Positions 35,093 through 48,219 of a DNA stretch of 64,000 nt are shown one piece after another. Position 1 is the first letter of the stretch; every line of letters begins with the position of its first letter. A program made the position numbers and the translations under genes. The notes beneath the pieces were generated by a model, which saw only the letters and a list, made by a program, of their open reading frames with translations, had not been told where the DNA came from and made no database searches. The DNA is from Lindgomyces ingoldianus (lineage: Eukaryota > Ascomycota > Dothideomycetes > Pleosporales > Lindgomycetaceae): positions 62,001-126,000 of the forward strand of contig NW_022985198.1 in the NCBI RefSeq assembly GCF_010093535.1, written 5' to 3'.

Positions 35093-36957
35093 ACGTACCT
35101 AACAGGTTAGCTAGCCACACAGGTTAGCCAGCCACTTTTGCCAAGCCCTTACCACACTCTACCTATCTACATAATGCCTTAACAACAACACTAGATTAAA
35201 TCTTTTAAAGAATGTTAGATACAGCTTACTCTTTAGGCTTTTAAATAAGACTTAAAACTCTTCTTATAACATGCTGCAGCTATTTATAATGTTTCTTACA
35301 TAACACTAAGCAATTAACGCGCTGGACAGCCTTTAAAAGTAGAATGCTAGCCTAAATTAAAAAATCTAACTAAGCTTAAAAAAAAAGTAGTTATTAAGTA
35401 TATACTTAAGCTTATTACACGCAGATTTCCCTCTAAGCTTACAGCTATAGCTAATATAGCTAATTCCTTGCGCACAGAGTGTAATCTAGGCTAGGTTAGC
35501 TTAAACTAGCCTAGTATGTAGGTTAAGCACTGCTTTAAGTTTATAATAAAGTTTAATTATAAGTATAATTATAAAAGAGCGCTTTATAAGAATCTAAAGG
35601 TTATCTAGGGCTAGTTTTGCCTAGTAGCTAACATAAAAGCTAAGTATAGTATTTAAAATAAAGACATGTATAACTTTAATAAGTTAAGCTTTATAATAGG
35701 CTAGATATTAACTAGAGCAGTTGTTATAGCTTTAGAGAGATAAAGACAGCTAAAGGCAATATAGTAAGGTAATAAGAAGTAGATAATAGTTATCTAGAGC
35801 ATTAATATAATAAAGTAGGCTATTTTACCTTTTATTATTTTTAAGGGCTGCTATTACTCCTTTGCTTAGTATAAAAAGAAGAATCTGCTTTAGAACTAGG
35901 TTATTACAGTCTTTAAAAACAGCTAGATAATAAATAAGCTTAGGCTATAGTAGTTAAAGCACTTTAATAAGTATATAAAAAGAAGAGTTATAGGCGCTTA
36001 TTAGCTTTTTATTATTAATAGCTATAAAAGCTATAACTTGCTTAATTTCTAGTAGTACTATAAAAAGAATAAAATTATTACTATTTACATGCCTTTACAC
36101 TTATTACACCTCTTACAGCCTTTTAATGTAGGTTGCTTTACCCCTTTAAAGAAGGTGTATAGGCGCTAAGCTAAAGATTTTATATGTAACTAAATTACTT
36201 ACATTATAAAACTTAAGTTCCTACTATGCTTTATACGCGCTTATAATGCAGTAATTACTTCTAGTAATATCTAAGGAGGGTTTTAAGGCGCTAGTTTAGT
36301 CTTATTTAACCTAGAATAGGTTAAAATAGCTTTTAACATCTAGTTATGTACTCTATTACTACTACTACCTATTAACAACAAGCCCTAGCAGTTGTAAACC
36401 TTAAGCAATACTGTTAAATTTAGGTTGTAATTAATGCTTATAAAGGTAAAAATTTAGAGGCATGTAGATAGCTTACTAATGTTTATAGTAAAGGCCTTTA
36501 AAAAAGTTTTAAAGGGGGCAGCAATTATTACACATAAGCTAGTGTTAGTGTAAAAGGAGATTACAAAGCTTTAAGCAGCAAATAAGGCTGCCACACAACG
36601 TAGATTGCATAAAAGAAAGCAGATTTAGGCAAAAAAGACCTTAATAGTTAAGAATAGAGCTTGTCTAACTGCTCTAAAGGAGTCTAGAGCGCGTAGTAAT
36701 AGAAAGAAGCTAAAGACGCAGGTGCGCGCTAAAGAAAGTAAGCTAAGTTAAAGGCAATGTAGGCAGTGTAATTAGACTAGGCATAACTTGCGTATATATA
36801 AAAAAGTAGCAGAAGTAGACTTTAAATAATATCTTATGTTGTATTACTTTATACAGGGCTAAAGTAGGCTGTTTTGCGCTAGAATAGGGTGGTTTTAGTA
36901 GGGGCTTGGCAAAGGTGGCCGGCCAACCTGTGTGGCTGGCCAACCTGTTAGGTACGT
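35093..36957 (+). mobile_element. Full-length Fot1/pogo-type DNA transposon, family B
   Basis: It is 1865 bp, flanked by TA. The terminal repeats (ACGTACCTAACAGG...) contain two 17-bp subunits of type AGGTTGGCCGGCCACAC. The coding strand is plus and homologous throughout to family A. A C-terminal DDE block is visible near 36,115 (LQPFNVGCFTPLKKVY), and the end of the transposase near 36,480-36,550 (KVLKGAAIITHKLVLV). RIP-type stops make it inactive. It is the presumable parent of the deleted copies at 26,991 and 57,746. Confidence 0.88.
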
Positions 36958-36959
36958 TA

Positions 36960-38647
36960 TATTATTTTAGGCTGCTATATTCCTAAAATCTATGTTTACA
37001 TAAAATACCTAGAATGCACTATGTAAATACTAAATTAACACTTATTAAGAACCTCTAGACTATATTATGCATAACTTTAGTATAAACTTTACTTTAAAGA
37101 ATTTTTAAGCTTATGTAAAAATTATAAAAGCTATATGTAGGCAGATGCCTATAAAAGTATATTAAGTAGTTAGAAAAGTTAAGCGTGCGCACACACTTTT
37201 TTAATAAGTGTTTAACATCCTAAAGACTAAGCTAGGTAACTATATAAATAATAAGGCTATCCTGCAGATAGCAGTTAAGGCTCTAAACAACACAGCTAGC
37301 CTGCACAGTCTAGTACCTATGCTGCTAGTCTTTAAAGCATACCTAAGAATTAACCTAGACTTTTTACTATTACTAGACATTATTACATAAGTATGCAATG
37401 TATAAAAAGTAATAAAGATACTTTAAAAAACCTATATAAAAGTAAACATTAATTATATAATTAACACTTATAATAGCTTTATAACACATAAAGTTCTTAA
37501 CCTCCCCCTTAGCTTAAAGATTATAGTATAAAGAAAGAAAAAAGGCTAGACTAGCCTATATAAAATTAAAAGTATTAAAAAAAAGATATTATTATTAAAA
37601 AGAAAAAGCCTACTAAAGCTTTAATATACATAAGTTAAACTATACTATAAAGAAAAAAAAAGATAACTTACTTATAATAAATAACTTAAATAAACTAATC
37701 CTTTTATAAAAAGATCTTTTAAAGAAGAAGAAAAAAAATAGCTTTATAAGAATATTATAAAGGTAAAACTAAAGCCTACTATAGACTAAGCTCTTTAAGA
37801 TAGCAATGCTACACTAGTGTAAAAAAAATATAAATACTAGAAGAAGTAAAAAGTAAAAAAAACTTATATAAAGTCTAGACTAAGTATTTCTAACCTAGAA
37901 AAAAAATAATTAGGCCTTATTTATTAAGCTTTATATAAATAGTGTAATTACTACATTTAAAGAACTATTTAAAAAATTAGACTATATAAAGATGGACACT
38001 TTAATAACTAATAGCACTTTTAAAGTTATAGTGTATAACTTAATAAAGTATAAAAGTTAGATTTTTAACCTTTACTTTATATAAAAAGTAAAAGGTAAAA
38101 CAACTTAACTATATAAAAAATCCTGCCTAGTGTTTACTAGCTACTTAGATAAAAAAAAAAATCTTACTTAGTTACTAACTATTTAAAGAATAAGCTAAAA
38201 ACTACTTTTAGCTGTAAAAGTAAGCCTAAGAGCTATATATAAAATGTATTTTAAACTATGTAATATTACATAAGTATACATCTAATTAATAAATAAGCTT
38301 ATGCGCACACTATACATAAAGCTACTAAAAGAGATGCGCTAGAGCTTTCTACTAAATATAATACTTTAGGTTGTATAACTTTTATATAAAGCTACTAAAT
38401 TAGGACTATATTAGTTTAAGACATACTATAACTACAATAAAAAAAAGCTATGTATGCACATCTTTTTATATAACCTCTACTTTTTAATTACTAATAAAGA
38501 AGAGCACACTTTTAGTATTACTAGCTTATAAATAGATAACACTTTAAGCATTATAATAAAGAATCTTATGTAAAAAGAAAAGAAAAAACTATAAAAAGTA
38601 AAGTTTTATATAAAAAGTAAAACTATTTTAGTAAAAAAGCAGCTTAT
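36960..38647 (+). pseudogene. Copia X4 pol remnant, part 1 (integrase, start of RT)
   Basis: The integrase region is at about 37,050-37,400. It includes a 60-codon stretch free of stops (37,208-37,390) with ILQIAVKALNNTA and SLVPMLLVFKAYLRI, a block I recognise from fungal Copia-like polyproteins. Reverse transcriptase (RVT_2 type) remnants follow at about 38,040-38,647: YKKSCLVFTSYLDKKKNL, LLYKATKLGLY and ITNKEEHTFSI. The frame breaks at 38,648, where Gypsy-1 is inserted, and continues at 52,837. Confidence 0.75.
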
Positions 38648-39257
38648 TGTTACAGCCAACAGTCAGACCGTAATGACCCAACTAGCTGTCCCACACAGCC
38701 CGAACAACGTCAGATGGAAAACACTCAGCCCCGCGCTGAGCGAGTCACGTGACAGGACGGATAAGGAATGGCTCCGGCTTTTAGAGAAAGGCTTTGCCAA
38801 ATGCATTGTCTAATAGAACGTGCAGGCTTGCAGGCTTGCAGGCTATGCAGGTTATTTTAGAACTAGCATGCAAGCATGCAAAGCATGTAAACCCTATGTA
38901 TATAGTCTTAATCATAACTATAGTTAGAAGGCTGTGATTACTGTTTAGTTTATTATTTAGTCTTTACTTACTTAATAAACAGAGAAGCGTTAACACCTTT
39001 ACTAAAAGTAGACATTGCCGCCTTGTATATCTTGCACTATATATACCTCCTTCTCTATCCCTATAGATTAGGTTTACTAGCTACCTATACAGCTGCTAGG
39101 TTAAACTACAGCCTGCCTTCTTATATTCCGCCTACCCTATACTCTGCTTAACAGACTGTACACCTAATCTAGCTAAGTTCTATCCCTAACCTGCTTACAA
39201 CATTATAGGCTGTTGTACTCCTAAAAATACTATTTTACTAGAGTAAGGGTTGTAACA
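38648..39257 (+). repeat. 5' LTR of Gypsy-1 (610 bp)
   Basis: The first 180 bp keep many CA and CG dinucleotides (for example CAGCCCCGCGCTGAGCGAG) that are TA or TG in the 3' LTR. It contains three tandem GCAGGCTT units near 38,823 and several GCATGC-type palindromes. Confidence 0.93.
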
Positions 39258-40639
39258 GTAATCACTACTACTTGCAAAGTATAGCCACTACTACCTTAGA
39301 CATCGGCATAACAGGCGCTTCAGCCGCTGGCACTAGCTAGACTCCTATAGCAACTAAGGAAGCATAAAATTAGCAAATACTTTACCTCTAAAACAAGCTT
39401 AAACAGCTTAAACAGCACCTCTAGCTATAAGCATAATAAGGACCCTTAAACGTTTACTAGATCTAAGCCCTCTAGCTAGAAGTAGCAAACCTTTAAAACA
39501 TTACTTAAGAAAAAACTAGCATTAAGTCTAAGAAGACCCTACGCCAAGCCCCCTCTAAAGCATTTAACAGCTCTGCTAAAGACTTAAAACCCTTTTTTAC
39601 TAGATGCCACCTTTACATGCAATACAACAAAGGTGCCTTTAAAATAAATAAAGAAATAATTTTATAGATAAGCCTACACTTAGAAGAATTGCCTACTATT
39701 TAGTTTTAACCTTACACTAACAACTAGATAAACTACAAGGCAATTAGTAAACCTCTACTACTAGAAACACAGAAGGTCTTTAACAACATTAATTTATTTA
39801 AAGCAGCCCTAACTGCAATTTATAGGCTAGTTAATAAAAAAAAATAAGCAGTTAATAAGATAGACGCTCTCTAATAGGGCAACAGCTTTGTCTATTAATA
39901 TGCAGCCTGCTTTAGGGAACTGCTAGCTATCTACAGATAGACAGATAAGAAAGCTATAGAATAAATGTTCTATAAAAAGCTCTTAGACACTATTAAAAAC
40001 AAATTTACTTATATAGAAAAGCTTAAGAGCTTTAAGAATTACATTAAGAAAGCACTTACTTATAATAAAAGACATGCTAAACAACATAGTAAAAAAGAGA
40101 AAGGCTAGACAACTAGAAAACTTAACTAGTTCTAGAAAAAGAAGAAAGCTCTACAGACTAATAGTAAACCTATAGACCTTAGTTACACTAAACATATGCG
40201 TAGCTTTTTAAAGAAAAAGAGCAATATGTGATGACAAGCACTGTCTCTACTACTGTATGGAGCTGGGGAAGCAAGGCAGAGTAGGTCGGCTCTATTTCAG
40301 CTACACTAAGATAGAGAGGAGAAAAGGAGCTTTAAGGGCAGCTCTGCAGAAGAAGTACTTGCGGCGCTAAGGCGCTAGCAAAGACGCTAGCGCTAAGCAA
40401 ACTAATAGCGTTGCGCTAGTTGCACCCTTTATATCCTAATTAGCTGCATAGGCAGCTTATTATGTAAAGCGCAGCAGAGCTCTCTGCGTAGGACTGTCAC
40501 ATTACCCCCTTCTAAGGCAGTCTTGTCTCTAAGACTAGGTAGTTTAGCGCCTTTGCGTTAGTTTTTAAACTAGTTAAGACCCTAGCATAGGTTAATTATT
40601 AACCTTTATAAGTTCTATATTTTTACTTTTTTTATACGC

Positions 40640-43600
40640 TTGCAACTAGGCGTCTAGTCGCGCTAGCAGACTAGGCTTAGTAGGATATGCTTAGTGGAAG
40701 TCTCTTACCTTATGCAGAGCTCTAAGGAATCTGTCAGCATTATACTAGGTGGGGTTAGGATCATAGCCTACCTATAAGGCTTAGTATTAGAGACGCCTGC
40801 GGTGGACGCAACTATCTAGGATGTCCTAAACCTGCTACTTAGGGTAACTGTTAACCTTAATTAGCTCCTCTAAGGGCTTAACCTAACCTAGCAGTGTTGT
40901 AGGTGCTGCCTGCTGTAGGCAGTCTGCGTGGAAGACGTTGTGCATTCTTATGTACAGGGGGAGCTTAAGCTAGTACAAATAACCTCTTATGCCTATAATT
41001 AGATAGGGCCTGTACATCTGCTAGTTAAGCTTCTAGCTAGGGCGCCCTATAGTAAAGCCCTTAGGGGTTATGTATACCTTATTACTTACTAGAAAGTTAG
41101 GCTTGTGCTGCTTTTTATTTACCTAAGCTGCTTACTACTTCTAGGCTTAAGTAATGCTTTTTCTTATAATCTTAATTACTTATTATATAGTGTTGTAGTA
41201 GAGCTTAGCATAGCTCTAAGCTTTCTTACATAAAATCTGCTTTAGCGCAGTTAGTAAGCGTCTTATACGTGCCTTTTAGTTCTAGTAGTGTGTTAAACAA
41301 TAGCTAAACTTAATTTTAAATAGTAATAACTTTGTTGTCTTATGCAGTAGAGATGCTTAAGCCTAGTCTATGTAAAGTAGCAGGTTTAACTAGTTGTCTT
41401 AGAAGTAATTAATAAATAAACACAGTTACTAGTTAATATACTAATTTAGCACCTCTATGTTGCTGTTAGTTTAAAGATAGTAAGGCGTAGAGAGCTTTTA
41501 TTTAACGCTAGTAAAGTAGTAAAGCTTATTTATAAATGCAAAGGTAAACTATAGTCTGTAGTTAAAGATAATTAATTAAGGGGGTCTATAGACGCGCTAG
41601 ATATAGCAATAGTATAGGTCTGCAGCCCTTATAGCAGTAATAGTCTTATAGCACAGCAGTAAGAAGTAGCGCTTGCTTAAATAGTCTACTATAATAAACA
41701 TGTTATTATAGCTAGCTTAATTAGGTAAAAATAACTTAAAATTTATAAAAATGTCCTGCTATGCTTACTTAAGTATTAGTAGTAGCTTAAAGAGCCCTAG
41801 GGTTTTATCTTAAAAAATATAGCTCTACTAATAGGCCTTATAAGCACTAATATAAGTCTTAACGTCCTAGCTTATGCTTAGCTAGTAGTACTACTTGCGC
41901 AGCAGCTTAGTTGTTTTTCTAGTTCTAGGATGTGTAGTAAGTTGCGTTGTGTAAACAGCGTAGATAAAGTAGGTCCTTAGAAACTAAATAGCTAGAACTA
42001 CAAGCTTCCCTTCTTTTAGTAGTAGGCCCTTAGCATTAATCTTTTATTATAAGCTAAGATCTTACACTTTATTATAGTAGTATTATAAGCTTTTATAATT
42101 CTAATTAGCATTTAAAATCTAATTAATAAGCTTATATAGTTAATTTATTAGCAGCAGCTCTATAAGCTTCTTGTTTAGTAAAGGGGTGCTCTACAGAGTA
42201 GCATGTAATTAAGTAATAAGACTAACACTAATCTACTTTTAGCTTAAGAAAAAGCATGTATAAGTAGCCTTATTTTTTTTTTTTTGTGTTTTAAGCTTCT
42301 TCTACTTCCTTAACAGCGCGTCTATAATAATGTTAGCAGTGCCTAAGCAGTAGGTTAGTGTGAGGTTAAAGTCTACTATTAGTATAGCCTATTACATTTA
42401 GTAAGAGGCAAGCTTACACTTAATAGTAAAGTACTTAAAAGCTTAGTAGTTAGTAATTACTATAAACAGCTTATTTTATTATAGGCTTATTAGCTGCGCT
42501 TACTACTTTTATAAGCCTTAAATAACTATAAGCATCTTTTTATTATATATGTTATAGTTTATCTGCAGTAGGCTTATAGTCTTAGAGTAGAACACTATAG
42601 GGCGCTAGATACTGTTGTCCTGTAGCTGCAATAGTACTCCTGCAACAACTCTGTTGCTTGCATTAGTCTCTATACATGTCTTATAATCTAGTAAGTAGTG
42701 CGTAAAGATGTTATCTAATAGTATAAAGTCCTTAGCGCGCTTAAACGTAGCTAACTTATGCTCTTCTAAAGGATGCTAGGCGCTACACTTAAGCAGCTTT
42801 GTAAGCAGCTGTACAATGCAACTATAGTCCTTAAGAAAGGCGCAGTAGAAGTTGTAGAACCCTAGAAACAACTGTAGGCTCTTAATTAAGGTTAGTATAG
42901 GCTAGTCTTAAATAGCAGCTACCTTAGCAAGGTCTTTACAAATTTTGTTTATACTAATAATAAAACCTAAAAATTTTATCTTAGTAACTATAAATTTACT
43001 CTTTTTAAGGTTAATCTACAGGCTAGTGTCTTATAGATAACATAGGACCTTAGTAATGTGTGCCTTATGCTGCAGAGAGTTGTCTAAGTAGATTAAGATA
43101 TTATTAAAGTAAGCTATGTAAAAGTTATTAAGTAGGCTGTGTAAAACCTAATTAATATATTACTAGAAAGTTATAGGGCTGTTATAGAGTCTAAAAAGCA
43201 GCACATAATACTTATAGTTACTATAGTGTGTTTAAAAGGTAGTTAAGTCCTTAACCTTTTTAGTAAGCTAAATGTAATAGAACGCTTATTATATATTAAG
43301 CTTAGTAAAGACCTTAGCTGCAGCTAGCTATGTAAGCGTCTTTTAGATTAAAGGTATTAAGTAAGTGTTCTTTTTTATAATTATGTTAAGCTTATAATAG
43401 TTTATGTAGAACTTTTACTCCCTTTCTAGCTTTTTAGTAAACAAGACTAGAGAAGCGTAGCTAGCGTTGCTGTGCGTAATAAATCCGCGTTGCAGGTAGT
43501 TGTCTAGATAGTCCTTGACTAGCCTAAGCTGCTCTAGAGACATGCTGTATAGTAGGCTGCTTAATAGGGTGTTCTTTGCTGTTAGCTTAATATTATAGTT

Positions 43601-44480
43601 AACACTAAGTTAGTGCAGCAGTAGTTTGTCTAAGTCTCTTTTTAAAAAGTAGGCTAGCGTAGCTCTAGTGTACGCAGGGGATAGTAACTTTTTAAGCATT
43701 AGCTGTTAAAGCTTATCTTTAGGATTAACTATTATAAGTGCTTAATAGTCCTTAATTAGTTAATTAACCTTATAGACACTAATATGTCTAATTATAACAT
43801 CTTTGCGCCTTACGTGTAGCATAAACATAGTAGTGTTAATTACGTTTACTTCTAGCCCTACCTTAGCAAGTGCTTTTCTAGAGACAGCTAGTTAACATTA
43901 GCGCGCTTAATTAGCGCTAAGGGGTATTAGTTAAAAATTAAGTTGCTTTTTTATTTTTTTTAAGTTTTACTACTAATTATGCTTTTAAGTTAATTAAAGT
44001 TAGTATTAATTAATTTTTAATATCTTTATAAACTTATCTTGTTAGTTAGTGTCTACTTAATAAGATTAGTTAATCTATAGAGACACACTGCGCATAAAGA
44101 CAATAATATCACGCTTATAGTCCTACATTTAATTATTATCTAGCTACTAAATTAATTATTCCTTATAGTTAATCTAGACGCTAGCCTTTTTAAAGACTTT
44201 ATAGCCTATAATTAAGTTATAACAGCCTATGTTATAAGAGATAAAAAGTGTAGGCAGCTAGTAGCTGTTAATTACTAGATCTATGTAGAAGTACTTGTCT
44301 ACCTATTTGTTTAGTTAATTATTATATCCTGCAATAAAAATAGACTTAATGCTAAGCATCTTAGGCTGTAGGTGCTTCTAGATTGTCTGCAGGTGTTGTA
44401 GGTGGATTAGATTGTAGCTGCTAGCCCCTGTGTTAATAAGACTGTTTAAGCGTACAGTAATCCCTCTAGCAGAGACATAG
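40640..44480 (-). pseudogene. Pol remnant of Gypsy-Z
   Basis: On the minus strand, the protease lies at about 44,380-44,450 (SLINTGASSYNLIH, the catalytic Asp as Asn). The segment before the RT, at about 43,440-43,560, reads LYSMSLEQL and GFITHSNASYASLVLF. The RT active-site region, about 43,086-43,130, reads FYIAYFNNILIYL, with Asn for both Asp. KKSKFIVTKIKFLGFII follows. RNase H and integrase occupy about 41,000-42,900. A chromodomain at about 40,670-40,800 shows VGYDPNPTQYNADRF. All copies of these motifs carry G-to-A or C-to-T damage. Confidence 0.88.
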
Positions 44481-44664
44481 TAAGGCAGCATAAAAGGCTT
44501 GCTGCTAAATAGCAGCTTACATAGCTCTTGCGCTAGCGCTTTATTTATTAACTCTAGAAAGGAAACTTTTTTTAAAGTAAGTCTTTTTTTAATTTACTAT
44601 TCTTACTAGAGCTTACAGCGTTTAGCTTCTGCGCTGCTTCTATAGCTTTACTCTTAGTATAGGC

Positions 44665-46530
44665 GTAAAGGCAGTTATAACTTATATGTTCTAGCTAATA
44701 GTATAAGTAGCAGGTTATAGCATCCTTTATTAAAGCTGCCTACGCTTAGAGTGTTGCTAGAGTTGTTAGGGCAGCAGTAGCAGTAGTAGGTTAAAGAATG
44801 TTTTAACGCGTAAGCTTCTCTTAACCTCTCTGCGCACATTGCGCGCTTAACTCTGCAGTAGACCTTTGCAGTAAGAAGGATATCTAGCAGGCTTACTTTA
44901 TGTAATTAAAGAAGCTAACTATTAGGTTGTTATAGTAAGTCTTTATATATACTTAAAGCTAACTTAATAGGGCGTTATAAATCTTATTTTTCTACTGCTT
45001 AAGCAGCAGCTTAGCTTTATTTATAAGGCATGTAAACTAGGCCTTAAAGTTTTTAAAATTCTAAGATAGCTTTATCTTAAGCTAGTAAAGCTTAGTCTTA
45101 GCTTTTATTTACTAGTTAGTATTTTTAAAGTTTTTTTTTAAGAAGCTTATAATATCCTTAGTTATTACTAGCTTGCCTTACTGCTTTTAAGCTTTAAAGT
45201 AAGGAACTAGTTAACCTAGCGCTTAACTATCTACCTTACTTTTAGTATAGTGTACTTAAGTGTTTTTCTTTTTTATAGGGTTACTATCTGCAGGTATAAA
45301 GTAGTTTATGTTATAAAGTAGCTTACTTATTAAAAGGTCTTTCTAGTAGTTAAATTTAACATTGTCTTTACCTATAAACTTAGGCAGATCCTCTGCTTTA
45401 GCTAATAGTTTTAGCCTAGCTCCTTAGCTTATAGTACTAATATAAAAGAAGTTAAGTGTTCTTAGCGTAGCTAGGTTAAATTGCAGTTGCTTTTTTAGTG
45501 TAATTAGCATAAGCATGCTTCTTAGCGCTTAATAAGCTTTATCTAAGAGAAATAATTAGTTACACACTAGCATAGCAGCAGCTTTAAATCTTTTAACTTT
45601 ATTTTTATAATTAGCTAAGTGTTTAAGAGTTTTATTTAGTAGGCTTTAAAGCTTTTATAGCTTTTTACTAACTTTTACTTACTTAGCTTCTACTATGTTA
45701 ACTACTTTAGTAAAAGTATTAGTGTAGTTTTAATAAGCTTACACTTTTAATAACTACTATAGCAGCTTGTTTACTATAACTGCGTAATCTGCAGCTATAA
45801 GGTTTAGTAGGTCTAGGCAGAGGCTAATTAAATTATAATTAGTAGTACTCTAGGTAATAGCCTCTGTCTAGAATAATAGTGCTTTTCTAGCTTACTAAGC
45901 GCGTGCGCGCGCAGTCTTAATAGTGTAGTCCTTCTTAAACACATTATTAGCGTAGAACTAGGCCTAGCATAGCAGCGTCCTTAGTTTAGGCGTATAGGCG
46001 TTGCTAGTAGGCTAGGCAGTAAGATTAACGCGCATTTTAATTCTTAATAGCTTCCCTATTCTAGTGCTTTTAGCTCCTTCTCTCTACTCTAGGGTCTAGC
46101 AGTCCGCAGAGGTATAGTGTAGTGTGAGCCCTGGGTCCGGTGACAGTGGGGCTGATAGTCAATTAGTGGTGGGTTTGTACGTAGGTTTGTACAGAGCCTG
46201 CGGCTCTCTTCGCGTTGTTGCAGTGGTAGTTAGTACAGTAGGCCCCCCTCTACAGTTAATTTAAACTAGAGCAGCAGCGCTTCTAGCTTAGAGCTCCTTA
46301 ATAAGGTGTAATAATCTAATTATTGCTTAGTGTTGCTTTTATAGTTGCCTAGCCTAACTAGAGCTTTAAGGCAGATAGCTATTATTAACAAACTAAGGCT
46401 TAGCCTAGTTGTACTAGCAGATCTGTCTAAGTAAGAGTTAGTTAGCAGATTAAGCTCTTAGAGCTAACTGCATAGTAAACCTAAATATTATGTTGCTATT
46501 CTTTAGCTAAATAAGATAATTTTAGTGTAA
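44665..46530 (-). pseudogene. Gag and leader of Gypsy-Z
   Basis: A zinc knuckle at about 44,660-44,715 reads C-Y-L-Y, where the second Cys is Tyr, then LEHISYNC, so spacing is conserved. Upstream gag sequence extends to about 46,100. A GC-richer, little-mutated patch at about 46,080-46,260 may be the start of gag or the leader. The PBS side of the 5' LTR is at 46,530. Confidence 0.65.
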
Positions 46531-46959
46531 TATAATAATAAGCACTGTCTCTACTACTGTATAGAGCTAAAAAAGTAAGGCAGAGTAAGTTAGCTTTATT
46601 TTAGCTACACTAAGATAGAGAGAAGAAAGGGAGCTTTAAGGGCAGCTTTACAGAAGAAGTGCTTACAGCGCTAAGGCGCTAGCAAAGACGCTAGCGCTAA
46701 GCAAACTAATAGCGTTGCGCTAGTCGCACCCCCTATATCCTGATTGGCTGCACGGGCAGCTCGTCATGTGAAGCGCGGCAGAGCTCTCTGCGTAGGACCG
46801 TCACACAATACCTCTAAAAGTGTAAAGCTACCTCTAAACAAAGAACAAAAGAAATAGCTTAAAGAGAAGGCATGCCTTAACTGTAAAAAAGTAGGCTACT
46901 TTTAATAAGAATGTCTAGACTCTAAACAACTAAAGAATAAAAATAGCAAATTAACTATA

Positions 46960-48200
46960 AAAGCAATGCATATAGAACAAGGCCTAACAGGATAAGAGAT
47001 CCTAGACTAGCTAGACAAACAACTCTGCTAGCAATGCAGAGACAACCACAAATCTAAAAGATGCCTAATAAAATACTAAAAAGTTAAGGTACAAGATAGT
47101 AACAAAGTCTTTAAAGCACTAAAACAAGCTGCTACCTATAAGAGATAGTAAGGCTACACCTAAGCTGCAACATATGTTGCAAATGTTAAAAAAAGAAAAA
47201 AAAAGTTTCTCTTAGAACAACTAATAACAGGAATCTCTGCTTAGGAGCTTAAATACTAATTTACCTATAGTAACTACTAGAAATGTAGCAATACCTATAA
47301 CACATAAAGCTATAAGAAGTTAATGTACAAAGTACACATTAACAATAATGCTAAAACTTACAGTATACTAAAAGAAATTGCTAAGACACATTACACAGTT
47401 ATAAACACTAAAGAATAATAAAAGATGTTCTAAAAAATCCTTAATAAAGGGAAAGGCCCTAAGTAGTAATGTACGCTACTAATAACACCTAACCTATGCT
47501 AAGAACAAGCTAACACACTTCCCCCTGCGTTAGCTATTACTTGTAAAGATCTAGAAACCTAATAAAACAAAGAATACTGTATCCCCTATAGAAGTAAGAG
47601 ACATAACAAGTTCTACTATACCTACTAAAGTTACTTGTTATAGATAGTAAGAACTAAAAAGCACCTAAAATAGACACAAATCTAGCTAATACTAGTATAA
47701 AATAATCTTAAGGAATGCTCTTATACCTAGTATCTGTGCAGCAATAAGTACTGCATTAAACACTAGCTAACTAAGCATAGGGCTGGCTAGTGGCCACACA
47801 GAACATAAGGAAGCGCATCTAAAACTAACACGCTAACTAGCATAGCCTCTACCTACAAAATACTACATTACTTCTATTATAAGGACAGCATAAGCTATAA
47901 ATAAGAACTATAGACAGAATGCAACAATAAGTTAGCATGTACATTCTATTACTTTTAATAGAGAGCACATTAACAAAATAATTAGATGCTATATTACTAC
48001 AAGATAGAAGATGCTTAGTGCACTATACTAAAATGTATGTTACAAGGTTATTAGGAATACAAGCTGCAATTAGACTAAATTGCAGAATACAAAGATGCAG
48101 CTAAAGCTGTTAAGGAAGACAACAGAATAGACTATAAAGAAACTTCTTATAAGCTTTACGTTCTTATTGCAGTAGAATAAAGACTAAGTTAAAGCCTAAC
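46960..48200 (+). pseudogene. Cys-rich spacer between zinc knuckle and protease in Gypsy-1
   Basis: About 1.2 kb stay in frame apart from RIP-type stops. They contain repeated Cys pairs and His (LDKQLC, stop, QCRDNHKSKRC; KECSYT; CSNKYCIKH; ECNNKLACTFYYF) and a Lys-rich run. A similarly placed but more decayed Cys-containing segment occurs in Gypsy-2 at 16.75-17.95 kb. No known domain was recognised. It may be a second metal-binding region of Gag or an insertion between Gag and protease. Confidence 0.5.
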
Positions 48201-48219
48201 AACTAAAATTACTCTTTAA

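Larger units (their letters stand above)
40227..46805 (-). mobile_element. Gypsy-Z, complete 6.6-kb chromovirus nested in Gypsy-1, CAATA duplication
   Basis: The LTRs are 40,227-40,501 and 46,531-46,805, each 275 bp, with inverted ends TGTGA..TCACA. CAATA flanks it at 40,222-40,226 and 46,806-46,810. On the minus strand a polypurine tract (AGAAGGGGGTAA) abuts the 3' LTR at 40,502. The order of gag, protease, RT, RNase H, integrase and chromodomain on the minus strand fixes its orientation. It is internally complete but RIP-mutated. The outer ends of both LTRs are GC-rich and little changed. Confidence 0.95.
39300..46960 (+). pseudogene. Gag remnant of Gypsy-1, split by Gypsy-Z
   Basis: Part 1, about 39,300-40,226, has the same capsid-like blocks as Gypsy-2. 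Part 2, 46,811-46,960, has a zinc knuckle at about 46,872-46,914 reading CLNCKKVGYF, two stops, EC. This is the C-x2-C-x4-H-x4-C spacing with His as Tyr. Stops are RIP-type. Confidence 0.75.

Noticed and set aside
36743..36943. 66-codon minus-strand frame
   Set aside because: It lies over the 3' terminal repeat of the family B transposon and opposes the transposase.
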